From assembly GCA_023412005.1 (NCBI GenBank), contig JAEYOE010000012.1, forward strand, positions 124,001 through 188,000: DNA of 64,000 bases, given 5' to 3'. A program made the position numbers and the translations under genes. Origin of the DNA: Bacillota bacterium (GTDB lineage: Bacteria; Bacillota; Clostridia; Christensenellales; SZUA-584). Under the pieces are notes generated by a model, which saw only the letters and a program-made list of their open reading frames with translations, was not told where the DNA came from and did no database searches. The first letter of the stretch is position 1. Each line of letters begins with the position of its first letter. Of the stretch, positions 55,154 to 63,301 are shown piece by piece.

Positions 55154-55278
55154 GGTTACCTGGGAGTTTAGATGTGTGCTGCAGGGCAATCGCATTGCGG
55201 TTGCCCTGTGATTTTATGGCAGGTATCGAGGGGCAGGATTCGGGCAACATCACCGCATGTTCGTGACGGAGGTTCCAT

Positions 55279-56317
55279 ATGACAGGCTGGCAGCGCTTTA
55301 TAATTATATCGGTGGCAAAAGCGTAGACCGCGTGCCCAACATGAATATCGCAATCCATTATGCTGCGAAGTATGCGGACATCCAATTTGGACAATTTTGC
55401 ACCGACTATTGAAAGATTATCGATGCTACCTAAAGACGAGCGAGGTGTTCCGGTTCGATGTTATGAATCTGATGTGCGATCCGTATCGGGAGGTTGCTGA
55501 TTTCGGCGGTGTCTTTGAGTACTCCAACGAGGATATGCCCAAATACGTACAGCCTTTGCTTCTGACCCGAGCGGATATTGGCCGGCTGGACCTTTCGATC
55601 CGTTTCAGGCAAAGCGTTCACTCGATCAGCTTGAAGCCATTGCGCTGGCCAAAAAGATGGCCTGGGATGAATATATCATCTACGGTGAAATCGACGGACC
55701 GCTGGCGGTGAGCGTGTTGCTGAGGGGCATGGCAGACTTATTATGGATATGCTCGACGAGCCCGGTTTCGTACGCGACTTATTTGAAATCGTCACCGAGG
55801 TCAACATCCGTACGGTCAAAGCGCAGAAGCAAGCGGGCGCAGAGATGATCGTGATGGGCGAAGCGGCGGCTTCGCAGATCAGTGCGCAGATGTATGAGAG
55901 CTGGTATTTGAGTACGACAAACGCGTCGTGGATGCGATCATAAAGGAAGGAATGATCCCCAGGCTTCATATATGTGGAAACAACACCCACCTGCTGGAAT
56001 ACTTTCCGAGGCTGGGCGTCAGCATTGTCGACCTGGACTGGATGGTGGACCTGGACCGTGCGCTGCAGGTATTTGACGACGATATGTTCATTTCGGGCAA
56101 CCTTGATCCGGTGGGCACATATCTGGAAGGCGACAGGCAGCTTGTGAGGTGGAAGGTTTTGGAGCTGCTGAACAGGAAGGACAGGCGAATTATTGTCAGC
56201 TCAGGCTGTGAAATCGCGGAAAACGCGCCGCGAGAGAACGTATATGAGCAATACCTCACGCTGCGCGACCATTCGGGGATTGTGCTGGGGGAACCCACAG
56301 AAGATACGGATAAATAA
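55279..56317 (+). pseudogene. Uroporphyrinogen decarboxylase (URO-D) family protein, frameshifted
   Basis: Pieces in changing frames give one URO-D type protein of about 345 residues: ALYNYIGGKSVDRVPNMNIA, FRFDVMNLMCDPYREVADFG, MAWDEYIIYGEIDGPLAV, FVRDLFEIVTEVNIRTVK, and PRLHICGNNTHLLEYF and ISGNLDPVGTYLEG. There is a TGA at 55410 and frame changes near 55283, 55425, 55591, 55741 and 55911; most need one base to be added. The HxCG motif of corrinoid methyltransferase relatives (MtaA) is kept. It starts after GGAGGTTCC. It lies in the sugar operon between the Gfo/Idh gene and nagB. As neighbours are intact, local decay is the best explanation; local read error is possible. Confidence 0.8.
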
Positions 56318-56333
56318 ACATAGGTGGAACAGA

Positions 56334-57065
56334 ATGAAGATTGTAAAGGCAAAAGACTATCGTGACATGAGCCGGAAGGCAGCGAATATTGTTTCAGCAC
56401 AGGTGATCCTTTACCCGAAGAGCGTGCTTGGGCTGGCGACGGGTGAAACGGTGATCGGCATGTATAAACAATTGGCGGAATGGAACGCGAAGGGTGACGT
56501 GGACTTCTGTGAGGCGGTTACGTTTAACCTGGATGAGTACATCGGGCTTTCCACCGACAACCTGCAAAGCTATGCATGGTTTATGCGAGACCGCTTTTTT
56601 AGTCATATCAATATCAAGCCTCGCAATACCCAAATACCAAACGGGTTGGCAGACGGCATTGAGACCGAATGCAGCCAATATGACGGGCAGATCCGGACGA
56701 GCGGTGGTGTAGATTTGCAGGTGCTGGGCCTTGGCCATAACGGCCATATTGGCTTTAATGAACCCGATGCGGCTTTCACGAAGAATACGCATAAGGTGAT
56801 GCTGTCCACTTCGACCCAAAACGCCAATGCAAGATTTTTTGAATCGCGTGAAGCCGTGCCCCAAAGCGCCATTACATTGGGGATGGGCACCATCATGCAG
56901 GCGAAACGAATACTGCTGATGTGTTCGGGCAGCGATAAGGCGGAAATACTGCATGCCTGCCTGTATGGCGACATCAATCCAAAGTATCCGGGGTCGATTC
57001 TGCAGCTGCACAGCGACCTGACTGTAATCGCGGACGATGCCGCATTGGCTAATTACCCTGCGTAG
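56334..57065 (+). CDS. nagB: Glucosamine-6-phosphate deaminase
   Basis: A 243-residue cytoplasmic enzyme that turns glucosamine 6-phosphate into fructose 6-phosphate and ammonia. The hallmarks are intact: LGLATGETVIGMYKQL (for GSTPxxxY), FNLDEYIGL with catalytic Asp67, GLGHNGHIGFNEPD with the catalytic histidine, and ITLGMGTIMQAKRI. It is a normal-length NagB without the allosteric tail. The start at 56334 is chosen because AGGTGG stands 8 bases upstream and the family begins there. The product enters glycolysis; the upstream PIG-L deacetylase is consistent with a GlcNAc-derived substrate. Confidence 0.93.
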   Translation: MKIVKAKDYRDMSRKAANIVSAQVILYPKSVLGLATGETVIGMYKQLAEWNAKGDVDFCEAVTFNLDEYIGLSTDNLQSYAWFMRDRFFSHINIKPRNTQIPNGLADGIETECSQYDGQIRTSGGVDLQVLGLGHNGHIGFNEPDAAFTKNTHKVMLSTSTQNANARFFESREAVPQSAITLGMGTIMQAKRILLMCSGSDKAEILHACLYGDINPKYPGSILQLHSDLTVIADDAALANYPA

Positions 57066-57208
57066 AATCAAAAACCATAACATAGTAGATTAACGCAATG
57101 CGGCTTATGTAAAGGCGCTGCATTTTCGATTGCTTTGGGTGACCCGGTACCAACAATTCGAGAAAAGCTGCGCCCACCAGACGGAATAAACCAGACGAGG
57201 TTCAACAG

Positions 57209-59539
57209 ATGAAAAAAGCGGTAATGTATGGAGCGGGGAATATCGGACGGGGCTTTATCGGCAAGCTGCTGAGCGAGTCCGGCTACGAAGTTTGTTTTAT
57301 TGATATTGCATCGGATATCGTTGATAAATTGAATGAGGACAGCGCCTATCCGGTTAAAATTGTATCCAACGACGGGCAGAGAGATGAGATGGTGTATCAT
57401 GTCAGCGCAATCAATGGCAGAGATATAAAGGCTGTGGCTTCGGCTGTTTGTGCAGCGGAGTTGGTTGCGACAGCGGTGGGCATCAATGTGTTGCCTCATA
57501 TTGTTACACCCCTGTGTGAAGGGATAAAGCTGCGGACGAAAAGTAACCCGCAGCCGCTGAACATCATCATATGCGAAAACATGCTGGATGCAAATCAATA
57601 CCTTCGAGGCCTGATAGAAAAGGAACTGGGGGAAGCATATAAGCCCTGGCTGGACGAAAACCTGGGGCTTGTCGAAGCCAGCATCGGGCGCATGGTTCCC
57701 ATTATGACGGATGAAATGAAGGAGGGCAATATTCTGCGGGTATGGGCGGAACCTTACGAGCGGCTGCCGGTCGATAAGAGCGCGTTCAAAGGCGCGACCC
57801 CGGCTATAAAAAATTTGGTGCCGTTCTCACCGTTTGGGTTTTATATTAAGCGCAAGCTGTTCATTCACAACATGGGCCATGCCATGAGCGCGTATCTGGG
57901 ATATCAGAAAGGCTACCAATATGTCTATGAGTGTGTTGAAGACAAGGAAATACGTCCCGTGGTCGAAAAAGCGATGAAGAGCGTTGCGGCAGCACTGAGC
58001 AAGGAATATGATGTTCCGATCACCGCACTTTATGAGCATGTCGACGACCTGCTCTACCGATTTTCCAATAAGGCGCTGGCGGATACCGTGACAAGGGTAG
58101 GCCGGGATCCCATCCGGAAGCTTGGTAGAAATGACCGGCTGGTTGGAGCGGCATTGTATTGCATGGAGCACGAGGTTATGGCAGATTCGATTGCCTGTGG
58201 TATTGCGTCATGCCTGAAATATGACAACGCGGATGATGAGAAAGCAATTGAATTGCAGTCCACAATTAAGCAAATGGGAGTAGCCCATTGTGTAGAAACC
58301 GTATGCGGTATTGGTAAAGCAAACGGCTTGCATTCGATGATTCTTAATGCATATGAGCAAGTACCAAGAAATTATGATGTAGTGGCTGCCGGACATATTT
58401 GTATTGACATTTCGCCTGGGTTTGTTGGAGATGAAATAAAAAGTGTTGTGGATTTTCTGACTCCTGGCAGGCTTATTAATATGGATGGCATTGCTTTTAG
58501 CGCGGGAGGGCCTGTCGCGAATACGGGGTTTGCCATGGCGAGGCTTGGCCATAAAGTTTTGCCCATGGCGAATATTGGTAATGATGAACTGGGTAGTATT
58601 TTAAATCACATTATTGATATGAAGACAGGGTATCCTGTAACACTGAATGAGGATGTGAGAACCTCTTATTCTGTGGTTTTGTCAATGCCGGGCATAGATC
58701 GAATTATTCTGCACGATCCTGCGGGTAATAATAGTTTTGAAGCGAAAAATATTGATTACTCACAACTCGGGGACGCTAAACTGTTTCATTTTGGCTATCC
58801 TCCGCTTATGAAAGCGATGTTTGAGGATGAAGGTCTGCAATTGACTGAAGTATTTCGGCGGGCTAAAGAACGGGGCATTACAACATCCCTAGATATGAGT
58901 CTACCGGATACTAACAGCGAATCGGGCAAGGTCAATTGGGAACTGATTCTAAGCAAAGTTTTGCCGTTTGTAGATGTCTTCTTACCGAGTATTGAAGAAG
59001 CCTTATTTATGCTGGACAGGGAAGAATATAATCGAATTAAGAAAATTGCTGGCACAGATGATTTTACTAAACATATTGAAATAGATAAATTATATACGCT
59101 CGGAGAGAAAATTTTAAAAATGGACTGCGCCATGGCGTTAATCAAATGTGGAGCAAAAGGCATATATCTGAAAACAGCTGGGCAAAAGAAGCTGCTGCGG
59201 ATGGGTAGAGGAATGCCCGAAAAAGCGCAAGGATTTGCCGATGTCGAGTTATTTAAAGAAACATATGAAGTGAGGAACTTTAAATCCGCATTAGCCGGAG
59301 GCGATACAACAATTGCAGGCTTTTTATCAGCAATGCTAAGGGGGTACCACGTTTATGACTGTCTTAATATTGCATGTATGACAGGGGCGTTATGCTGTAC
59401 AACCTATGACTCGATCAGCGGTTTATTGCCAATTGAAGAGATATATAAACTGGCCGAAAAAAACCCTAAGCGTAACATGTTTGCCGAGCTTGATCAGGAC
59501 TTTGAATTTAATAATCAATATGAGGTTTGGGTTAAGTAA
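57209..59539 (+). CDS. Fused mannitol-1-phosphate-type dehydrogenase and PfkB-family kinase
   Basis: A 776-residue protein. Residues 1 to about 385 are a polyol phosphate dehydrogenase like MtlD: Rossmann motif KAVMYGAGNIGRGFIGKLLS at the start, CENMLDAN, and the catalytic helix HNMGHAMSAYLGYQKG near residue 215. Residues about 388-776 are a PfkB (ribokinase) kinase: VVAAGHICIDI, FSAGGPVANTGFAMARLG and ALAGGDTTIAGFL, where Asp699 is the catalytic base and the usual GAGD is GGD. No stop or frameshift separates the two parts, and the change to higher AT content falls at the join near 58360. The fusion would let one chain phosphorylate a polyol and oxidise it to a ketose phosphate. It follows nagB by 143 bases. 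Confidence 0.88.
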   Translation: MKKAVMYGAGNIGRGFIGKLLSESGYEVCFIDIASDIVDKLNEDSAYPVKIVSNDGQRDEMVYHVSAINGRDIKAVASAVCAAELVATAVGINVLPHIVTPLCEGIKLRTKSNPQPLNIIICENMLDANQYLRGLIEKELGEAYKPWLDENLGLVEASIGRMVPIMTDEMKEGNILRVWAEPYERLPVDKSAFKGATPAIKNLVPFSPFGFYIKRKLFIHNMGHAMSAYLGYQKGYQYVYECVEDKEIRPVVEKAMKSVAAALSKEYDVPITALYEHVDDLLYRFSNKALADTVTRVGRDPIRKLGRNDRLVGAALYCMEHEVMADSIACGIASCLKYDNADDEKAIELQSTIKQMGVAHCVETVCGIGKANGLHSMILNAYEQVPRNYDVVAAGHICIDISPGFVGDEIKSVVDFLTPGRLINMDGIAFSAGGPVANTGFAMARLGHKVLPMANIGNDELGSILNHIIDMKTGYPVTLNEDVRTSYSVVLSMPGIDRIILHDPAGNNSFEAKNIDYSQLGDAKLFHFGYPPLMKAMFEDEGLQLTEVFRRAKERGITTSLDMSLPDTNSESGKVNWELILSKVLPFVDVFLPSIEEALFMLDREEYNRIKKIAGTDDFTKHIEIDKLYTLGEKILKMDCAMALIKCGAKGIYLKTAGQKKLLRMGRGMPEKAQGFADVELFKETYEVRNFKSALAGGDTTIAGFLSAMLRGYHVYDCLNIACMTGALCCTTYDSISGLLPIEEIYKLAEKNPKRNMFAELDQDFEFNNQYEVWVK

Positions 59540-59921
59540 ATATATTGAATCGTAAATTGCAAGTGCAAGATAGGCTTTTGGCAGAGTATGGCCCGGATTT
59601 AGCCCGCAGCAAGAATGGGTGTCTCTGTCAAGGATGCCCGTGGCAAGGTGAAGTTGGTTCCTTGACAGAGGCAGACAGCCTTTCTGCCCAAGCAACGTAT
59701 GGTTTCTAATGATGAATTTGATAATCACTTCGTATTTGGTTTTTCGGATGGTGGCCCACTTCTGGGATGGAGGTTCAATTTCGTATATTTTGCCGAAAAA
59801 TGTATTGCTGATATAGCTGAAGGATGGTTAATATAAAAGGTTATGATATTGAGGGTACTTTTTGACGCCTTTTAATTTTAACAATTTCCTGAAAGCAATC
59901 CCGGACTGAAATGAGATGTAA
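59540..59921. other. Intergenic with a long inverted repeat
   Basis: About 380 bases without a supported gene. It has the inverted repeat at 59620-59673 and a 45-codon frame (59696-59833) of no known family. Confidence 0.45.
59620..59673. repeat. Inverted repeat after the fusion gene
   Basis: CTCTGTCAAGGA and TCCTTGACAGAG pair perfectly over 12 bases and extend to 15 with one G-T pair, loop 24 bases. A TGCC/GGCA pair lies inside the loop. No T-tract follows. Confidence 0.7.
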
Positions 59922-60836
59922 CTGAAACTGGGTTACTTAAGCGCGATATTGCCCGACTTAAGTTTTGAAGAAGTTATTGACTTTGCGGCTGATAATGGCT
60001 TTAAATGCATTGAATTGTGCTGCTGGCCGGTTGGAATGGCGGAAAGAAAATATGCAGGTGTTACGCATATCAATGTTGATGAAATGTCTGGCAGCGAGGT
60101 GGCCAAAATTATAGGGTATGTGGGAGAAAAAGGGATCGAAATATCGGGGCTAGCGTACTATCCAAACCCGCTCGATCCAGACCTCAAACTGCGAGCGGGT
60201 TATATTGAACATATCAAGAAGGTAATTCATGCTGCGTCGAGCCTTGGGGTCAAACAAATCAATACGTTTATCGGCAGAAACCCAAAAGCCACCATACCTG
60301 AAAGCATGGAGGACTTTAAGAAAGTATGGCCGGATATCGTAAAACTGGCCGAAGATACTGGAGTCAGAATCGGTATTGAGAATTGTCCGATGTTCTTTAC
60401 GATGGATGAATGGCCCGGCGGCAAAAACCTTGCTATGTCACCAAAAATATGGGAGGATATTTTCTCGATTATTGATAGTCCGTATTTGGGTTTGAATTAT
60501 GATCCTTCTCATCTGGCTTGGCAGCGTATGGATTATATAAAGCCGATATACAGTTTCGCAAATAAAATTTTTCATACTCATATAAAAGACGTCAAGTTTT
60601 TTTCTGATCGGTATGACAGGGTTGGCTTGCTCGCGACACCGCTTGAATATATGGCACCAAAAATACCGGGCTACGGAGATATTAAATGGTCGGATTTCTT
60701 TTGTGCTCTTTCAGAGATTCGTTATGAAGGTGCTGCTGTTATTGAGGTTGAAGATAATGCTTTTGAAGAAAGTTTAAGCGGTAGAAAAAAGGCATTATTA
60801 CAGTCTAAAGAATATATAAAACAATACTTGTATTAG
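59922..60836 (+). CDS. Sugar phosphate isomerase/epimerase, third copy, unusual start
   Basis: A TIM-barrel protein of the xylose isomerase-like family, about 304 residues if read from CTG 59922. The first barrel strand LKLGYLSAILPDLSFEE is coded from there, but no ATG, GTG or TTG precedes it in frame; a stop lies just upstream. A start at TTG 59949 would cut off most of strand one. Metal ligands remain: VRIGIENCPMFF, LGLNYDPSHLAWQ, HTHIKDVKFFSD and VIEVEDNAFEE. It may use CTG, or it may have lost its start by mutation. It is 380 bases after the fusion gene and may have its own promoter. Confidence 0.8.
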   Translation: MKLGYLSAILPDLSFEEVIDFAADNGFKCIELCCWPVGMAERKYAGVTHINVDEMSGSEVAKIIGYVGEKGIEISGLAYYPNPLDPDLKLRAGYIEHIKKVIHAASSLGVKQINTFIGRNPKATIPESMEDFKKVWPDIVKLAEDTGVRIGIENCPMFFTMDEWPGGKNLAMSPKIWEDIFSIIDSPYLGLNYDPSHLAWQRMDYIKPIYSFANKIFHTHIKDVKFFSDRYDRVGLLATPLEYMAPKIPGYGDIKWSDFFCALSEIRYEGAAVIEVEDNAFEESLSGRKKALLQSKEYIKQYLY

Positions 60837-61292
60837 TTATTAGTTAAATGAGGCACATTATCACTCGAAACATATAGTTTGTAATTGAAATCAGCAATCA
60901 GAATAGGTATCGTGAGAATAAGCCAATAAAATATTTGAGTACAAAAGTATAGCCAAGATTATGCATATACTTCAGACTGTCGATAAACCCTATCAATAAA
61001 TGAAAATGAGGCTTTCCATATTTCTGGATGCCTTATTTTTTGTGCGGGGAGCAGCTGAAAAATAAAATATCCGTCTACAGATCCAAAGGCGAGCAATACC
61101 ACTGCGACGGGCATGATCAATTTGCGCTCAACGGCAGTTTGAGCCTGATTATACGCCGTTACGCAGAAGGATACGGTGAAATAGGATTAAAAAATACTAA
61201 GATGGTTAGTCAATCCGTTATTCTTTTTTGGGCGGTATTACTCAATTTGTATTGCGATAGTTTAAACCCTACTTAACTCAGCAGCTTCGATT
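60837..61292 (+). other. Intergenic with an unrecognised coding fragment
   Basis: The frame 61028-61276 reads KISVYRSKGEQYHCDGHDQF, ALNGSLSLIIRRYAEGYGEIG, which looks protein-like but matches no family I know. No ribosome binding site precedes it. It may be a remnant at the right end of the island. Confidence 0.4.
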
Positions 61293-61835
61293 TTGCCCAC
61301 ATTCTACGACGCAGAACTAACGCCTGTCTGTACCACGGAGTTCATCGCGTTCGCGCAGCGTTATCAGGATTTCAAGGACAGAAACGCGGAGCTGCTCGGC
61401 CTCTCGATCGACTCGAACGCGTCACATATCGCATGGCTCATCAACATATATCAGAATACGGGCATCGAGATTCCGTTTCCGGTGATTGCCGACAGGGATA
61501 TGGCGGTGGCTAAAATGTATGGCATGATATATCCGGGAGTGAGCGGTACCGAGACGGTGAGAAACGTGTTTTATATCGACCCGAACGGCATCATCCGCGC
61601 CAAGCTGATTTACCCGTTGACCAACGGACGCAATATCGGAGAAATACTGCGCTTACTGGATGCGCTTCAGACGACAGACCGCGATAAGGTCGCGACGCCG
61701 GCGAACTGGCGGCCCGGTTTCCCCACGATCATTCCGTCTCCGCAGACGGTGGATGCGGCCATGAAGCGGCTGGATTCGGGCGACAACTGCATGGATTGGT
61801 ATCTGTGCTACAATCAGCCGAAGGAATTGACATAG
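61293..61835 (+). pseudogene. Headless duplicate of the peroxiredoxin gene
   Basis: From 61320 the coding sequence matches the 3' part of the peroxiredoxin gene at 43309 to its stop, in the same frame. The first 63 residues, which form the first strands of the thioredoxin fold, are replaced by MPTFYDAEL from a TTG without a ribosome binding site. The peroxidatic cysteine (TPVCTTE) and the two C-terminal cysteines remain. The protein would very likely not fold. Most base changes against the complete copy are silent, so both copies were under selection for a long time before this one was cut. Confidence 0.85.
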
Positions 61836-61908
61836 GGGGAATTAGGAAGCGCTGGATGGGAGTCCGGCGCTTTTGTGATTGCCCTTGATTATTTTGATGT
61901 TATCATTA
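61320..61908 (+). repeat. Right direct repeat of the island (3' part of the peroxiredoxin gene)
   Basis: 589 bases in the same orientation as 43498-44085. The repeat includes the terminator hairpin (61847-61873), and homology stops at GTTATCATTA in both copies. Confidence 0.9.
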
Positions 61909-62124
61909 TTCTGCCTATATATTTGAACTGTAGGCATGCCGCCTTGGGGGCGTTATGCCTCGTTCTAATGAAGATATTTGAAAATACATACTTGTCATTT
62001 GCTATGTTGTGAAATGTAAGAGCATTTTAGAATTTGCGTTATTATCATATCATTCTAGATTTGCCCATGTTGGACTGAATACCAACAGTTTTATGGTTTA
62101 AATAATATAAAATGATAAAGAATA
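61909..62124. other. AT-rich intergenic right of the island
   Basis: No gene, repeat or clear promoter was found between the right repeat and the small frame at 62125. Confidence 0.4.
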
Positions 62125-62295
62125 ATGGGGGGATTTTTTGCAATAAATTCAATCAAGGCTCCAAACTATAGAAGTCAACCGAATAAAATTAAATTCATTA
62201 ACAATATAAAAGAAGAACACCTAGGCTGGCTCATTAAGTCTAAAATGAATGCCAGTACATCCGCCATAGATGTTCTTCTTGTGTCGAGCCTGTGA
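62125..62295 (+). CDS. Possible 56-residue small protein
   Basis: An open frame from ATG 62125 to TGA 62293 codes a basic peptide with NKIKFINNIKEEHLGWLIKS and MNASTSAIDVLLVSSL. No ribosome binding site of standard quality and no known domain were found. It overlaps the nested hairpin at 62210-62280, so coding and RNA structure are competing explanations. Confidence 0.25.
   Translation: MGGFFAINSIKAPNYRSQPNKIKFINNIKEEHLGWLIKSKMNASTSAIDVLLVSSL
62210..62280. ncRNA. Nested inverted repeats, possible structured RNA
   Basis: Three stems nest within 71 bases: AAGAAGAACA/TGTTCTTCTT (62210-62219 and 62271-62280), CTGGC/GCCAG (62226-62230 and 62251-62255), and CATT/AATG inside. No known RNA family is recognised. 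Confidence 0.35.
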
Positions 62296-62482
62296 GTTGT
62301 GTAACAACTCATCTGTTGAACAGAAGCTTATCTCCCTATATATCTCATAAATACTCCTGCGTACTGATTACAAATATAAATGTCGCTTTTGAATATGGGG
62401 TCATCTCGCCCATCGTATCAAAATCTCACCAGAGAATGCGCCCCGTTGTATTTAATACAAACGGGACTTCGATTAAGCTTTA

Positions 62483-63301
62483 TCATTCTTCATTGGTTTT
62501 GTGAGCAAGCAGGAAATCCAATGTAATTTCGTTAAAAGATTTTAACTGCTCCCAATGGTGCACATGACCACCGTCCTTGCACAAATATAAAGATACATCT
62601 GGGATATTATTATACATTTCCATTGTTACATCCACTGAAGCAAAGCCATCAGAATCGCCGCTTGCGATGAGCGTTGGTGCTTTGATGAGATGCAAATCAT
62701 CCACTGTGTCATGCATTAAACAAGCGTTACACTGTGCTTTGTAGGCAAAAACGGGCATGGGATACGGATCATCTTTATCCTTAAGCTCAGAATCCAGAAT
62801 AAAGTCTTCGTGTTCGTTTATGAACCTATGTGAATAAATAATCCATTGACATAAGCGACCAAGTGTCATGTTATCTACCTGCCCGCATGAATCGCGAAGC
62901 AGTTCGATTGCGCGACGAAAAGTAGGATCCATACGCGCAAAGGTGCTTGTGAGAATAAGCGAACGTACGCGCTCTGGGTAACGGATCGCGATTTTCTGAG
63001 AGATGGCACCACCCATTGAAATCCCGTGGAAATGTGCGCTTTTGATACCGAGTTCATCCATCACACCGATGGCATCTTCGGCCATTTGGTCAGTCGTATA
63101 GGCTTCGAGGATGGGTCTGTCTGATAGCCCGGCTCCTCTGTTGTCAATTGTTATGCAACGAAAATGCTTTTTGTATGCATCGATATGAGGTGCCCATTTG
63201 TAGCCAGGAGCGCCTAGCCCCATGATAAGGATAAGCGGTTCGCCTGTTCCTTGGTCATCATAGCCGATGTTTATACCGTTTGATTTGCATGTGTTAGTCA
63301 C
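62483..63301 (-). CDS. Alpha/beta hydrolase
   Basis: A hydrolase of about 272 residues. The oxyanion region is LILIMGLGAPGYKW; the nucleophile elbow is HFHGISMGGAIS with the catalytic serine; the acid is in LIASGDSDGFASV and the histidine in KDGGHVHHWEQ. The substrate (ester, lactone or other) cannot be told. GTG 63301 is preferred: it overlaps the stop of the upstream gene, AAAGGAG lies about 13 bases before it, and the family starts close to this point. ATG 63328 is an alternative. It is co-transcribed with the Gfo/Idh gene, suggesting a role in sugar lactone hydrolysis. Confidence 0.87.
   Translation of the reverse strand: MTNTCKSNGINIGYDDQGTGEPLILIMGLGAPGYKWAPHIDAYKKHFRCITIDNRGAGLSDRPILEAYTTDQMAEDAIGVMDELGIKSAHFHGISMGGAISQKIAIRYPERVRSLILTSTFARMDPTFRRAIELLRDSCGQVDNMTLGRLCQWIIYSHRFINEHEDFILDSELKDKDDPYPMPVFAYKAQCNACLMHDTVDDLHLIKAPTLIASGDSDGFASVDVTMEMYNNIPDVSLYLCKDGGHVHHWEQLKSFNEITLDFLLAHKTNEE

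Larger units (their letters stand above)
43498..61908. mobile_element. Candidate genomic island bracketed by peroxiredoxin direct repeats
   Basis: The segment between the two repeats (44086-61319) carries remnants of a serine recombinase and a TniQ-like gene at its left end, then a divergent ROK regulator and a sugar operon of about 14 kb, two pseudogenes and an unrecognised fragment. The bracket of one complete and one headless copy of a conserved gene is the layout left by integration into, or recombination within, a coding gene. No intact integrase was found, so the island appears fixed. Confidence 0.55.

Noticed and set aside
59696..59833. 45-codon frame after the fusion gene
   Set aside because: No ribosome binding site and no similarity to a known protein; it overlaps nothing that supports it.
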